A DNA stretch of 41,506 nucleotides from Prevotella sp. (GCA_016291595.1 JAEEXN010000016.1:1-41506); one strand, 5' to 3'; counted from the stretch's first letter, positions 1 to 8,887 are shown. Notes: generated from the sequence alone by a model not told the origin. Made by a program: numbers and translations.

Positions 1-1256
1 GTATAGGCTTCAGTCAGGTTTTCTACAGCAGTGTTAACCAGTTCAGATGCTGCGTTATAAGCAGTCTCCAGAGCTTTCACAATCTCGTCGTCAGTATACT
101 GCTTTGCTTCAGCAACACCGGCGGCAATATCAAGCTTCACCTGCTCGGCAAGAGCATCAACCATAGCCTGTGCAGCCTTGAGGTCTTCCTCTGACTGCTT
201 AGCAATAGCCTCAAGAAGAGATTGGTTCAGTTTGTCATTCTCGTCCTTTACATACTGCTTGATGGTCTCAGCAGTCCAATAGTTGTCCTGAAGATCCTTT
301 ACGATAGCGGCAATAGCTTCAGAATTAACTTTGATAGCATCAGCATTCTGGGCAATCTTCTCGTAAATATCCTTAATGGTAACTTCCTTAAGGTTCTTAA
401 TCTCCTCAGCGTTGGCTTCAATCATTCTCTGGAGTTCAGCGTCTTTCTCGCCCAGAGCCTTCAAAGTTTCCTGAACCTGAGCATTGATCTCCTCAAGAGT
501 GTTAACACGAGTTGTCAGAGAAACGATGTTGGCCTTATTCTCAGCAGCGGTCTGTTCAACTTCAGAAACACGGCCCTTGATGATATTAATCTCTTCTGTG
601 AGGCTGTTCTTCACATTCTCAATAGAAGCATTAATAGCCTTCAAGTCCTCAGCAAGCTTAGCCTGATTCTCAGCAATAGTTGCATTAGTCTTCTCAAGTT
701 CAATGGCATTCTTCTCAGCCTGAGCCTTGGCGGCGTCGGCGGTCTCCTGAGCCTTAGCAGCAGCAGCTTTTGCCTCGTCAATACCCTTTTGGAGCTCCTT
801 GTCGGCCTCAATTAAGCCAGCAATGCTCTTACCATTTGCCTCAATAGCAGCATTTGCCTTGGCCAGACTGCTCTCTAAAGCGCTAACAGCCTCGTCCAAT
901 GAAGCTTTTGCGGCAGCGATAGCTGCAGCCTGAGCTGCATCAGCCTGCTGTTTTGCATAAGTTTTCGCAGCATCATCACCATCCTTAATGGCTTTCTCTA
1001 GAGAACTCTTCAGATCAGCGTCTGCACTTTTGTAAGCAGCATCGAGTTTGGCTAAGTCACTCTTAAGAGCTGCCAACTCAGTGTTTACATTGTTAATCTT
1101 CTGATCAACAAGCTGTGTGAGAGTTGATGCGTTCTTCTCGATCAGATTACGAAGATCGTTAATGTCGTCATCGTAGTCCTTACAAGACGTAAACATACTC
1201 ATAGATGCCAAGAAGAAAGCACCCATAAGTAGTGTACTAAAGATTTTCTTTTTCAT
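1..1256 (-). CDS. Coiled-coil lipoprotein, N-terminal part (C-terminus beyond window)
   Basis: The reading frame is open from ATG at 1256 to the left edge (about 418 codons) with no stop, so the gene is cut by the window. Residues 1-25 form a lipoprotein signal peptide with a hydrophobic core and the lipobox TSC (Cys25), followed by KDYDDD; the acidic residues after the Cys are typical of Bacteroidetes surface-exposed lipoproteins. Residues about 35-418 are Ala/Glu/Lys/Asp-rich heptad-like sequence predicted to be long coiled coil. NCBI often labels Bacteroidetes proteins with this kind of N-terminus as 'PL29 family lyase N-terminal domain' proteins, but no lyase domain is visible here. A consensus promoter lies about 150 bp upstream, leaving a leader of about 140 nt. 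Function is unknown; a structural or surface role is an inference. Confidence 0.85.
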   Translation of the reverse strand, partial: MKKKIFSTLLMGAFFLASMSMFTSCKDYDDDINDLRNLIEKNASTLTQLVDQKINNVNTELAALKSDLAKLDAAYKSADADLKSSLEKAIKDGDDAAKTYAKQQADAAQAAAIAAAKASLDEAVSALESSLAKANAAIEANGKSIAGLIEADKELQKGIDEAKAAAAKAQETADAAKAQAEKNAIELEKTNATIAENQAKLAEDLKAINASIENVKNSLTEEINIIKGRVSEVEQTAAENKANIVSLTTRVNTLEEINAQVQETLKALGEKDAELQRMIEANAEEIKNLKEVTIKDIYEKIAQNADAIKVNSEAIAAIVKDLQDNYWTAETIKQYVKDENDKLNQSLLEAIAKQSEEDLKAAQAMVDALAEQVKLDIAAGVAEAKQYTDDEIVKALETAYNAASELVNTAVENLTEAY

Positions 1257-1404
1257 ACGATAATAAATTTAAATTAATAAATAAAAAACAATATATATAC
1301 TTCTTATTCTTTCATTAAACGAAGCACACCACAAAAGACGGAAACCCATGCGCCGGAACGCACTTTTCCCATAGTTTCTCTCGCGCGGAGCTACTTTTTA
1401 GGTG

Positions 1405-1436
1405 CAAATATAGACATAAATCAGAAAACATGCAAA
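1405..1436 (-). promoter_or_regulatory. Bacteroidetes-type promoter for the coiled-coil lipoprotein
   Basis: Read on the minus strand, TTTG (1433-1436) is followed after exactly 20 nt by TATATTTG (1405-1412), matching the -33/-7 consensus TTTG-N19-21-TAnnTTTG. Transcription should start near 1398, leaving an unusually long leader with a GC-rich hairpin candidate (TGCG...CGCA) in its first half. Confidence 0.75.
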
Positions 1437-1730
1437 TAAAATTAGATATTTTTTTCATTTTACCCGAATTTCTTGCCCTATAAACCACGTTTCCGGCGGT
1501 TTTTATTGATTTTGTCATGACTTATTCACTATACAACCGTTTATTTACGGATGTTTGCACCGTTTTATGTCATGTATTATTCCGTTTCCTCGCGCGTACA
1601 TTATTTTATATATAAAGGCATCGGAGATACCGCCGTACAAAGGACGGAATAAGGTTTTGATTCGCCCGTCCCGTATGACGACGAGACGGGGTTGAACCGT
1701 TTGGCAACTGCTTTTTCAGCGCTGCCTAAC
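1437..1730. other. Intergenic, no gene seen
   Basis: Between the asnS stop and the lipoprotein promoter. Short GC-rich inverted repeats lie just after asnS (CCGTC/GACGG at about 1666-1690) and might help end transcription, but there is no T-tract of the usual kind. No RNA gene or convincing ORF was recognised. Confidence 0.4.
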
Positions 1731-3149
1731 TTAGAAGTCGGCGTTCTTCGGAGTACGTGGGAACGGAATGACATCGCGGATATTCTGCATGCCTGTAATG
1801 AACAGGATGAGACGCTCGAAACCGAGACCGAAACCACCATGCGGGCAGGTTCCGTACTTGCGGGTATCGAGATACCACCACATATCCTTCATCGGGATGT
1901 CGCGACGTTTGATTTCGCTCATCAACTTGTCGTAGTCTTCCTCACGAACACTGCCGCCGATAATCTCACCGATAGACGGGAAGAGAACATCGGTGCCCTG
2001 AACGGTCTCACGGCCGGCTTCCTCGTTCTCGTTCTGCTTCATATAGAAAGCCTTGATGTCACGCGGATAGTTAATCATGATGACAGGCTTCTTGAAATGC
2101 TCCTCCACGAGGTAGCGCTCATGCTCGCTGGCCAGGTCCATGCCCCAGCTGACTGGGAACTCGAACTTTCTGCCATTGGCAACAGCCTCCTCGAGAATAC
2201 GGATGCCTTCGGTATACGGCAGACGCACGAAATCGGTCTTGACGACTGATGCCAAACGCTCGAGAAGAGTCTTATCGATCATCTTGTTGAGGAAGTCGAG
2301 GTCGTCCTTACAGTTGTCGAGTGCCCACTGCACACAGTACTTAATGAAATCCTCCTCAAGATCCATCAGGTCGTTGAGGTCAATGAACGCAACCTCTGGC
2401 TCAATCATCCAGAACTCGGCGAGATGGCGTGGAGTGTTACTGTTCTCGGCACGGAATGTGGGACCAAACGTATAGATGGCGCCCAAAGCCGTTGCTCCCA
2501 GCTCACCCTCGAGTTGTCCGCTCACGGTGAGTGAGGTCTGCTTACCGAAGAAGTCGTCATCGTAGATAATTTTTCCATCCTCATCTTTTTTCAGGTCGTA
2601 CAGGTTCTTCGTGGTTACCTGGAACATCTGTCCGGCACCTTCGCAGTCGCTGGCGGTAATAAGGGGAGTGTGGAAATAGAAGAATCCATGCTCATGGAAG
2701 TAAGTATGGATGGCCATGGCCATGTTGTGACGAATGCGCATCACGGCTCCGAACGTATTGGTGCGGAGGCGCATGTGAGCATGCTCACGCATATACTCGA
2801 AGCTCTGGCCTTTCTTTTGCATGGGATAGTCGCTACCGCACAAGCCATAAAGCTCAATGGTCTGAGCCTGAATCTCAGAGGCCTGGCCTGCTGCAGGACT
2901 TTCTACGAGTGTTCCGACAACACAAAGGCAGGAACCTGTCGTGATGTCCTTAAGTGCTGCGGAAGGCACACCGCTAACAGGGCATGACGGATCGGCAACA
3001 ATCTGAATGTTCTTAATGGTGGAACCATCGTTGAGGGCGATGAAGTCGACTGCCTTACTTGAGCGGTGGGTGCGGACCCAGCCTTTTACACAGATTTGCT
3101 CACCATAGGCTGTGCTGCGGAGAGCATCTACTATTTTAGTACGTTTCAT
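1731..3149 (-). CDS. asnS: Asparaginyl-tRNA synthetase
   Basis: A class IIb aminoacyl-tRNA synthetase that charges tRNA-Asn with asparagine in the cytoplasm. At 472 aa it has the usual bacterial AsnRS length. Residues 1-110 form the OB-fold anticodon-binding domain ([12 protein letters not shown] near 21-32). The catalytic domain shows motif 2 at about 232-251 ([21 protein letters not shown] region) and motif 3 near the C-terminus ([12 protein letters not shown], about 438-450). AsnRS is preferred over AspRS because the sequence around motif 2 is [18 protein letters not shown] and the insertion pattern matches bacterial AsnRS. It lies 130 nt downstream of the pseudouridine synthase on the same strand and may be cotranscribed with it. 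Confidence 0.95.
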   Translation of the reverse strand: MKRTKIVDALRSTAYGEQICVKGWVRTHRSSKAVDFIALNDGSTIKNIQIVADPSCPVSGVPSAALKDITTGSCLCVVGTLVESPAAGQASEIQAQTIELYGLCGSDYPMQKKGQSFEYMREHAHMRLRTNTFGAVMRIRHNMAMAIHTYFHEHGFFYFHTPLITASDCEGAGQMFQVTTKNLYDLKKDEDGKIIYDDDFFGKQTSLTVSGQLEGELGATALGAIYTFGPTFRAENSNTPRHLAEFWMIEPEVAFIDLNDLMDLEEDFIKYCVQWALDNCKDDLDFLNKMIDKTLLERLASVVKTDFVRLPYTEGIRILEEAVANGRKFEFPVSWGMDLASEHERYLVEEHFKKPVIMINYPRDIKAFYMKQNENEEAGRETVQGTDVLFPSIGEIIGGSVREEDYDKLMSEIKRRDIPMKDMWWYLDTRKYGTCPHGGFGLGFERLILFITGMQNIRDVIPFPRTPKNADF

Positions 3150-3279
3150 TTTTATATCAGAAGGATTAAAGAGATTAGAAGGAACTGAGGGATTTGAAAC
3201 CGTCAGGCGTCATGCCCTCATTCCTACTAAACTCCTGCCGCAAGCGGCTCACTTCATTATATTACTCTTTTACTTCAAA

Positions 3280-4665
3280 TTATTCAAAAGCACCCATACG
3301 GAGCATCTCGACTTCCTTCTCGGTGAGGAAGCGCCAGTCGCCACGACGGACATTCTTCTTGGTAAGGCCTGCGAACTGCACACGGTCGAGTTTGACAACA
3401 CGATAGCCGAGGTGCTCGAAGATACGGCGCACGATGCGGTTCTTACCACTGTGAATCTCAATACCTACCTGACTCTTGTCGGTGTCGCTGGCATACTCGA
3501 TAGCATCTGCGTGTACCTCACCGTCGTCGAGCGTAATGCCATCGGCAATCTGCTTGAGATCGCTGGCAGCAACATTCTTGTCGAGATATACGTGATATAC
3601 CTTTTTCTTAAGGAACTTCGGATGTGTGAGCTTGCTGGCCAAGTCGCCATCATTGGTGAGAAGAAGCACACCTGTTGTGTTACGGTCGAGGCGTCCTACA
3701 GGATAGATACGCTCTGGACATGCGTTCTTCACAAGATCCATCACGGTCTTACGCTGCTGCGGGTCGTCGCTGGTGGTAACGTAATCCTTGGGTTTGTTCA
3801 GCAGAACATACACTTTCTTCTCGAGTGTGACAGGCTGGTCGTGGAACATCACGCTGTCGGTGCGCAAAATCTTTGTGCCCAACTCTGAAACAACCTCACC
3901 ATTCACCTTTACCACTCCTGCTGCGATGAACTCATCGGCCTCGCGACGGCTGCATACACCTGCATTTGCCAGGAACTTGTTGAGACGAACCGGCTCGTTG
4001 GGATCGAAATTCTCCTCCTTATACTCAATGCGCTTCTTCATGCTGTACTTCGCATTGGGATCATAAGGCTTACGAGACGGTTTCTTGTAAGGATTGAAAT
4101 TGTTGTTATTATAATTATTGTATGGGTTGTAAGGACGCTGCTGACGCTGCTGGCCATAGCCGCCGCGCTGCTGGTAGCCACCATGTTGCTGGCCATAACC
4201 GCCACGCTGCTGATAGCCGCCGCGCTGCTGGCCGTAGCCATCCTGACGGGGCTGGTAGCCTTGATCCTCTCCATCTACATTATTATAACGTGGACGGTAT
4301 CCCTGTTGCGGACGCTGCTGATAGCCGCCGCGCTGCTGGCCGTAGCCGCCACGTTGCTGATAGCCGCCACGCTGCTGGCCATAGCCACCACCCTGATTCC
4401 CATAATTATTACGGGGACGGTATGGACGCTGCTGCGACTGGAGTCCGGCACCAAATCCCTCGGGACGGAAGCCGCCTTCATCATTGTCTTCTACTCTGTT
4501 GTTGTAAGGACGCGGTGTGGTGTGAATACGCGGACGTGGTGAACGTCCCACACTGCGGTAACCTGAATAGCTGTTTCCCTGGTCTGAAGAACGGTACCCC
4601 TCGCGGGCGCCCTCATTCTCGGTAGACTGCGTTTCCTGTGTCTTGTCAAATTCTGAATCGATCAT
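3280..4665 (-). CDS. rluB: rRNA pseudouridine synthase (RsuA/RluB family) with long low-complexity N-terminus
   Basis: Isomerises a specific uridine in rRNA to pseudouridine. Residues about 225-273 are an S4 RNA-binding domain (RLNKFLANAGVCSRREADEF) and about 284-450 the catalytic domain, with GRLDRNTTGVLLLTNDG placing the catalytic Asp at 327. Residues 1-220 are not part of the enzyme: they are disordered, positively charged and rich in Gly, Gln, Arg and Tyr, with repeats such as GGYGQQR and GGYQQR between about residues 90 and 190. Similar RG-rich tails are known to bind RNA, so this may help it hold rRNA. The exact target position (2605-type RluB or another) cannot be told from sequence, so the symbol is provisional. 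Lies 78 nt after purB. Confidence 0.85.
   Translation of the reverse strand: MIDSEFDKTQETQSTENEGAREGYRSSDQGNSYSGYRSVGRSPRPRIHTTPRPYNNRVEDNDEGGFRPEGFGAGLQSQQRPYRPRNNYGNQGGGYGQQRGGYQQRGGYGQQRGGYQQRPQQGYRPRYNNVDGEDQGYQPRQDGYGQQRGGYQQRGGYGQQHGGYQQRGGYGQQRQQRPYNPYNNYNNNNFNPYKKPSRKPYDPNAKYSMKKRIEYKEENFDPNEPVRLNKFLANAGVCSRREADEFIAAGVVKVNGEVVSELGTKILRTDSVMFHDQPVTLEKKVYVLLNKPKDYVTTSDDPQQRKTVMDLVKNACPERIYPVGRLDRNTTGVLLLTNDGDLASKLTHPKFLKKKVYHVYLDKNVAASDLKQIADGITLDDGEVHADAIEYASDTDKSQVGIEIHSGKNRIVRRIFEHLGYRVVKLDRVQFAGLTKKNVRRGDWRFLTEKEVEMLRMGAFE
4100..4420 (-). repeat. In-frame 18/21-bp coding repeats in the pseudouridine synthase
   Basis: The DNA encoding residues about 85-190 alternates 21-bp (GGYGQQR) and 18-bp (GGYQQR) units, interrupted by a non-repeat stretch around 4235-4310. 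The copies are nearly identical at DNA level, so copy number may vary between strains without breaking the frame. Confidence 0.75.
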
Positions 4666-4743
4666 AATGTTACTTTTAAATATCTGTGCCTCACGGCGGT
4701 TAGTACTATTATTTAATTGATAATCTCAATTGATAATGAAAAA

Positions 4744-6096
4744 TCAGATTCCTGTGTAATTAGCAGGAGTAATCTTCATCAACTCGGCCTTCACGTCATC
4801 ACTGACATTCAATGTCTGGATAAATGCATGGATGGTTTCCTCGGTCATCTTCTCGTTGGTGCGGGTCAGGGCTTTCAAAGCCTCGTAGGGATGAGGATAT
4901 GCCTCACGGCGAAGAATGGTCTGAATAGCCTCAGCTACCACAGCCCATGTGTTATCCAGGTCTTCAGCCAGACGCTCCTCATTCAGGATCAGTTTACGGA
5001 GGCCCTTTAGTGTGCTCTGAATAGCAATGACACAATGACCCAACGGAACACCGACGTTACGCAACACGGTGCTGTCGGTAAGGTCGCGTTGCAATCTGCT
5101 TACAGGCAATTTCTGTGCCAAAAATTGCAGAACGGCATTGGCCATGCCCAAATTTCCTTCACTATTCTCATAGTCGATGGGGTTGACCTTATGCGGCATC
5201 GCGCTCGATCCTACTTCTCCAGCTTTGATTTTCTGCTTAAAATACTCCATGGAAATGTACATCCAGAAATCGCGGTCCAAGTCCAGAATAATCGTGTTGA
5301 TGCGACGAATACCATCAAAGATAGCACCCAGCCAGTCGTAGTTGCTGATTTGTGTTGTATATTGTTCGCGCTGCAAACCTAATTTCTCGCTTACGAAACG
5401 ATTGCCGAAATCGCGCCAGTCGTAGTCAGGGTAAGCCACATGATGCGCATTGAAGTTTCCCGTGGCGCCGCCAAACTTGGCAGTTACGGGGATTGTCTTC
5501 AAGCCTTTCAGCTGCTCGGTAAGACGATACACGTACACCATGACCTCCTTACCCAGACGGGTTGGCGAGGCAGGCTGTCCGTGAGTCTTCGCCAGCATCG
5601 ACACATCTTTCCATTCATCAGCGTATTGCTGCAACTGCGCAATGAGTTCCTCCACCTGAGGATAGAACACATCGGCGAGGGCCTCCTTGATAGAGAGGGG
5701 GACGCTCGTGTTGTTAATGTCCTGGGAAGTCAGGCCAAAATGAACAAACTCCTTGTAGGGCTCGAGTAACGACGAGGAAATCTTGTCGAATTGCTCTTTG
5801 ATAAAGTACTCAACAGCCTTCACGTCGTGGTTGGTTACCTTCTCGATATCCTTCACACGCTGTGCGTCAGCCTCGGTGAAATTCTCGTAAATGGCGCGGA
5901 GCTGAGGGAAGAGAGAATGGTCGAATCCGGCAAGCTGTGGCAATGGCAATTCGCATAGGGTAATAAAATACTCTATTTCCACGCGCACTCTGTAACGGAT
6001 AAGTGCATACTCAGAAAAGTAAGCTGCTAATGATTCTGTTTTTCCTCTATAGCGACCATCAATAGGAGAGATAGCTGTAAGTACGTCCAAATTCAT
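4744..6096 (-). CDS. purB: Adenylosuccinate lyase
   Basis: Acts twice in purine synthesis: it splits SAICAR to AICAR and adenylosuccinate to AMP, releasing fumarate. The 450-aa length and the N-terminus LTAISPIDGRYRGKTE place it in the E. coli-type PurB subfamily. The fumarase/aspartase superfamily signature GSSAMPHKVNPIDYENSEGN (about 288-307) carries the mobile-loop Ser, and THGQPASPTRLGKE and TSQDINNT hold the other active-site residues. All key residues look intact. A promoter lies just upstream, and the pseudouridine synthase and asnS follow on the same strand. Confidence 0.96.
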   Translation of the reverse strand: MNLDVLTAISPIDGRYRGKTESLAAYFSEYALIRYRVRVEIEYFITLCELPLPQLAGFDHSLFPQLRAIYENFTEADAQRVKDIEKVTNHDVKAVEYFIKEQFDKISSSLLEPYKEFVHFGLTSQDINNTSVPLSIKEALADVFYPQVEELIAQLQQYADEWKDVSMLAKTHGQPASPTRLGKEVMVYVYRLTEQLKGLKTIPVTAKFGGATGNFNAHHVAYPDYDWRDFGNRFVSEKLGLQREQYTTQISNYDWLGAIFDGIRRINTIILDLDRDFWMYISMEYFKQKIKAGEVGSSAMPHKVNPIDYENSEGNLGMANAVLQFLAQKLPVSRLQRDLTDSTVLRNVGVPLGHCVIAIQSTLKGLRKLILNEERLAEDLDNTWAVVAEAIQTILRREAYPHPYEALKALTRTNEKMTEETIHAFIQTLNVSDDVKAELMKITPANYTGI

Positions 6097-6119
6097 ATAT
6101 ATTCAATTAATTGAGGATG

Positions 6120-6151
6120 CAAAGGTACACATAAAAAACATAATCGCCAAC
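6120..6151 (-). promoter_or_regulatory. purB promoter
   Basis: Minus-strand TACCTTTG (6120-6127) matches the -7 consensus; 20 nt further upstream is GTTG (6148-6151), one mismatch from the -33 TTTG. The implied start site lies about 15-20 nt before the purB ATG. Confidence 0.65.
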
Positions 6152-6182
6152 TGACAACTGATAAATTTTCATAAAATGAAAA

Positions 6183-6206
6183 GAAACTGCAATGAATTGC
6201 AGTTTC
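6183..6206 (-). terminator. Terminator of the first tRNA-Val
   Basis: Perfect 10-bp stem GAAACTGCAA / TTGCAGTTTC with a 4-nt loop, followed on the minus strand by TTTTCATTTT. It lies 21 nt beyond the tRNA 3' end. Confidence 0.8.
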
Positions 6207-6226
6207 CTCTCTATTTTAACGATTTG

Positions 6227-6301
6227 TGGGCGCTGACGGATTCGAACCGCCGACCCTCTGCTTGTAAGGCAGATGCTCTAAACCAGCTGAGCTAAGCGCC
6301 C
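6227..6301 (-). tRNA. tRNA-Val (anticodon UAC), copy 1
   Basis: The minus strand folds as a full cloverleaf: 7-bp acceptor stem GGGCGCT/AGCGCCC, D-arm TAGCTCAGCTGG, anticodon loop CTTACAA (anticodon UAC), and T-loop GGTTCGAATCC. Discriminator A is at 6227 and CCA is not encoded. Identical in all 75 nt to the gene at 8957-9031. It decodes GUA and probably other GUN codons. Confidence 0.96.
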
Positions 6302-6321
6302 TTGCTTTTTGTAAGCGGGTG

Positions 6322-6353
6322 CAAAGGTACGGCAAAAATCTGAGTTTGCCAAA
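6322..6353 (-). promoter_or_regulatory. tRNA-Val copy 1 promoter
   Basis: Minus-strand TTTG (6350-6353), exactly 20 nt, then TACCTTTG (6322-6329): a full match to the Bacteroidetes consensus. About 20 bp on the downstream side (GTAAGCGGGTGCAAAG read on plus) are shared with the second tRNA-Val promoter. Confidence 0.8.
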
Positions 6354-6479
6354 TTTTTACCCAACTTTTTTCTTATTAGCTATCATCAAAGTGCTGATTA
6401 CGGAAAACTTAGCAGAAAAAGCGGTATAAAAACGTGAAAGCTTTTCCGTTATTACAGGAGGTTGCTTAGGTGTTGAGAT

Positions 6480-6563
6480 GGCTGCTCCGGCACTGTGGAA
6501 GGCTACTCCGGCGTGGCAGAAAGCAACTCCAGCGCCGTGGAAGGCTGTTCGGCAAATGCAGAA
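6480..6563. repeat. Degenerate 21-bp tandem repeat, 4 copies
   Basis: Four adjacent units of exactly 21 bp start at 6480, 6501, 6522 and 6543. They share the pattern GGCTnCTCCGGCn...TGGnAGAA or close variants. Weaker copies may extend the array to about 6460 and 6584. The plus-strand frame from ATG 6478 to TAA 6585 stays open through the array and reads as heptapeptide repeats (WKATPA-like), because 21 is a multiple of 3. Whether it is translated is unknown. Confidence 0.75.
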
Positions 6564-6765
6564 CGCTGACCAGAAGATAGAGTAAAAATGAAAATCTGTA
6601 AGAAAAACGTCACCACTGATTGTTTAGCTCGCCCCGAATCTAATCATAGTTCCTTCCACTTCCCTAAAGAGCAGAGAAAATACACTTGAATGGATTGACA
6701 CCAAGGCAATTCTCTCCTCTCCAGGGACAGGAAGGGACTAAAAAACTTTGTAAGAAAAATTTACA

Positions 6766-7191
6766 TCAAAGACGATAGAGGTCGCTGTCGGCCATAAGGT
6801 CGACCTTCTTTTCCTCCAATATCCGCTCACACGACTCCAAGTCGGTAGGCCGGATAACGATATTGGCAACATTGCCATTGGCAAATGAATACATATACTC
6901 AATGAACACGCCTCTGTCGCTCAGATATTTCAACACTATAGCCAGTGAACCGCTCGTATTAGGACACGTGAAACCAATCACATCGGTAATCTTCACGGCA
7001 AAATGCTCCTCCTTCAACACCCGATAGGCTTTGTCGGGATCGGAGACAATACAACGGAGAATGCCGAAATCGCTATTGTCAGCGATGCTCATCGCGCTGA
7101 GATTCACGCCAGCCCTGCCCAGCGCCTCAGTAACTTCGGTCAGCCGGCCAGACTTGTTCTCCAGGAAAATAGACAACTGTTTTGCTCTCAT
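6766..7191 (-). CDS. Tandem ACT-domain protein
   Basis: A 141-aa protein made only of two ACT domains (about 1-70 and 71-141), small ligand-binding modules that usually sense amino acids. QLSIFLENKSGRLTEVTEAL and the second-half GSLAIVLKYLSDRGVFIEYMYSF show the characteristic ACT start patterns. The chosen ATG at 7191 (MRAKQLS) lies 16 nt after the stop of the CoA ligase; an ATG at 7227 would overlap it and adds 12 residues not typical of the family. The pairing with a PaaK-type ligase is common in Bacteroidetes and suggests aromatic or branched-chain amino-acid control of that enzyme, an inference from context. Confidence 0.85.
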   Translation of the reverse strand: MRAKQLSIFLENKSGRLTEVTEALGRAGVNLSAMSIADNSDFGILRCIVSDPDKAYRVLKEEHFAVKITDVIGFTCPNTSGSLAIVLKYLSDRGVFIEYMYSFANGNVANIVIRPTDLESCERILEEKKVDLMADSDLYRL

Positions 7192-7207
7192 ATTATTTTG
7201 GTTTAGG

Positions 7208-8506
7208 TTACAATACACGTTTGTCAATCACACGCTTGGCCTTGCCCGTGCTGCGCTCGATGCCCTTTGGCTCAACAAGCCGCACCTTAAAGCCGAGACC
7301 AATGACACTACGAAGCTCCGACTCCAGCTTTCTTTGGAGACCTACCATCGTGGCCATGTCGTCGGTAAAGTAGTCTTCCTTCACTTCTACCTGTAGCTCG
7401 CTCGTGTCGGTATTATTAATACGGTCGACAATGAGCATGAAATGCGGCTCAAACTCCGGCTGCGTCAGGATAACGGCCTCAATTTGAGACGGGAACACAT
7501 TCACACCGCGGATAATCAGCATATCGTCGCAACGGCCGAGAATGCGATCCATACGAACCAAAGTTCGGCCACAATCGCACTTGTCATAATGCAAGGCGGT
7601 GAGGTCGTGAGTACGATAGCGCAACAAAGGCATGCCCTCTTTGGTCAGATGTGTGAAACAAAGCTCGCCGAAGGAGCCTTCCGGCAACGGCTCGCCAGTC
7701 TCAGGGTTCACAATCTCTGGATAGAAATAGTCTTCGTTCAAATGGGTACCATGCTGACACTCACACTCAAAGCCGACGCCAGGACCAGCCACCTCGCTTA
7801 GTCCATAGATATCGTATGCCTTAATGCCCAAGGTCTCCTCAAGTTTTACACGCATGTTCTCTGTCCATGGCTCAGCGCCGAAAGCACCAATGCGCAGTTT
7901 AAACTCATCGCGCTTCCAATCCGACTCGTTCATAGCCTCGCCAAGGAATTGTGCATAAGAAGGCGTGCAACAGAGTACTGTGGCGCCGAAATCGTGCATC
8001 AACGTGATCTGCTTCTGGGTATTTCCGGATGATATAGGAATGACACTGGCGCCTATATTCTGTGCGCCATCATGCGCTCCAAGGCCGCCTGTAAACAAGC
8101 CATATCCATAAGAAATCTGGAAAATATCATCTTTTGAGGCACCGTAAGCCGTAAAAGCACGGGAGATGCTCTCGGCCCACATGGCCAAATCCCTGCGTGT
8201 ATACAACACCACCACCGGTTTTCCTGTCGTTCCGGAAGACGCGTGAATTCGAACTATCTGGCTCATCGGAACAGCAGCAAGACCAAACGGATAGTTATCG
8301 CGAAGATCTAACTTATCCGTAAACGGCAATTTGGCAATGTCATCAATACTCTTGATATCCTCTGGAACAAGCCCCATCTCTTGGAACTTACTACGATAGA
8401 ATGGTGTATTATGATAGACATAATCGACTATCTTCACCAAACGTTTACTTTGGATTTCACGCAACTGTTCGCGATCCATACATTCAATACTTGGATTCCA
8501 AATCAT
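7208..8506 (-). CDS. paaK: Phenylacetate-CoA ligase family protein
   Basis: An AMP-forming acyl-CoA ligase (432 aa, the usual PaaK length) that would activate phenylacetate or another aryl acid to its CoA thioester via an adenylate. The ATP-binding loop HASSGTTGKPVVVLYT is near residues 90-105, YGLSEVAGPGVGFEC near 240 is the adenylate motif, and DDMLIIRGVNVFPSQIE near 330 starts the mobile C-terminal domain. No ring-cleavage paa genes are nearby. In anaerobic Bacteroidetes this enzyme often works with indolepyruvate/arylpyruvate ferredoxin oxidoreductase, possibly in reverse to make ATP from aryl-CoA; the direction is inferred. The ACT-domain gene follows directly. Confidence 0.9.
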   Translation of the reverse strand: MIWNPSIECMDREQLREIQSKRLVKIVDYVYHNTPFYRSKFQEMGLVPEDIKSIDDIAKLPFTDKLDLRDNYPFGLAAVPMSQIVRIHASSGTTGKPVVVLYTRRDLAMWAESISRAFTAYGASKDDIFQISYGYGLFTGGLGAHDGAQNIGASVIPISSGNTQKQITLMHDFGATVLCCTPSYAQFLGEAMNESDWKRDEFKLRIGAFGAEPWTENMRVKLEETLGIKAYDIYGLSEVAGPGVGFECECQHGTHLNEDYFYPEIVNPETGEPLPEGSFGELCFTHLTKEGMPLLRYRTHDLTALHYDKCDCGRTLVRMDRILGRCDDMLIIRGVNVFPSQIEAVILTQPEFEPHFMLIVDRINNTDTSELQVEVKEDYFTDDMATMVGLQRKLESELRSVIGLGFKVRLVEPKGIERSTGKAKRVIDKRVL

Positions 8507-8539
8507 GTTTCATCTAGTTTTATATGCTTATTCCGTTGG

Positions 8540-8547
8540 CAAAGGTA
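8540..8547 (-). promoter_or_regulatory. paaK promoter, -7 element
   Basis: TACCTTTG on the minus strand, 34 nt before the paaK ATG. No good -33 TTTG is seen at the right spacing. Confidence 0.5.
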
Positions 8548-8734
8548 AGAAAAAAAGAGGAAAAACGAACACAATGAAAGCGGGAAAATGCATTTTACAA
8601 CAAATAATCAATACTCACAACCATGTCATTGGCAACGTAAAACACTAAAGGACTACTTGATTATCAGATTATGATCTAAACGACAACCCACTTAATACGT
8701 TTTTGATGACTGAATGATAGGGACTGATTTGTAT

Positions 8735-8887
8735 GTTATGAATGGCCATAACGAAATTAATGCACAGTTGAAACGTAACTAATGGCTACTTAACACATAA
8801 TTAATAACCATTGGAGATATAATAAATGACCAATTGTGATGAAATGAATGACCAGTTAAGACGTAATGAATGGCTAAACGTATTATA
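8735..8887. repeat. Degenerate 22-bp tandem repeat, about 7 copies
   Basis: Units of exactly 22 bp start at 8756, 8778, 8800, 8822, 8844 and 8866, with a shorter leading copy from about 8735 and a fading copy after 8888. The shared pattern is AT(G/T)AATGACCAnTT...ACGTA; copies differ at roughly a third of positions yet keep exact register. No internal dyad is obvious. The unit sequence is unrelated to the arrays at 6480 and 30228. Confidence 0.8.

Larger units (their letters stand above)
6303..6765. other. 463-bp intergenic region: tRNA promoter and a 21-bp-period array
   Basis: Holds the tRNA-Val promoter (6322-6353), then about 100 bp of AT-rich sequence, then the 21-bp array (6480-6563). 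From 6590 to the stop of the ACT-domain gene at 6766 nothing clear is seen: no good hairpin with a T-tract and no ORF of note. Confidence 0.5.

Noticed and set aside
222..815. 197-aa plus-strand frame rich in Leu/Ser
   Set aside because: It is the reverse complement of the coiled-coil lipoprotein, whose Glu/Lys/Ala codons give hydrophobic codons on the other strand; no promoter.
1315..1518. 67-aa minus-strand frame upstream of the lipoprotein
   Set aside because: Spans the consensus promoter and has no domain or signal; considered chance.
4122..4625. Plus-strand frames opposite the pseudouridine synthase repeats
   Set aside because: Shadows of the Gly/Gln/Arg-rich coding repeats; only the minus-strand frame joins to S4 and catalytic domains.
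8735..8887. CRISPR array
   Set aside because: Units are contiguous with no unique spacers, copies are degenerate, and no cas genes are nearby.
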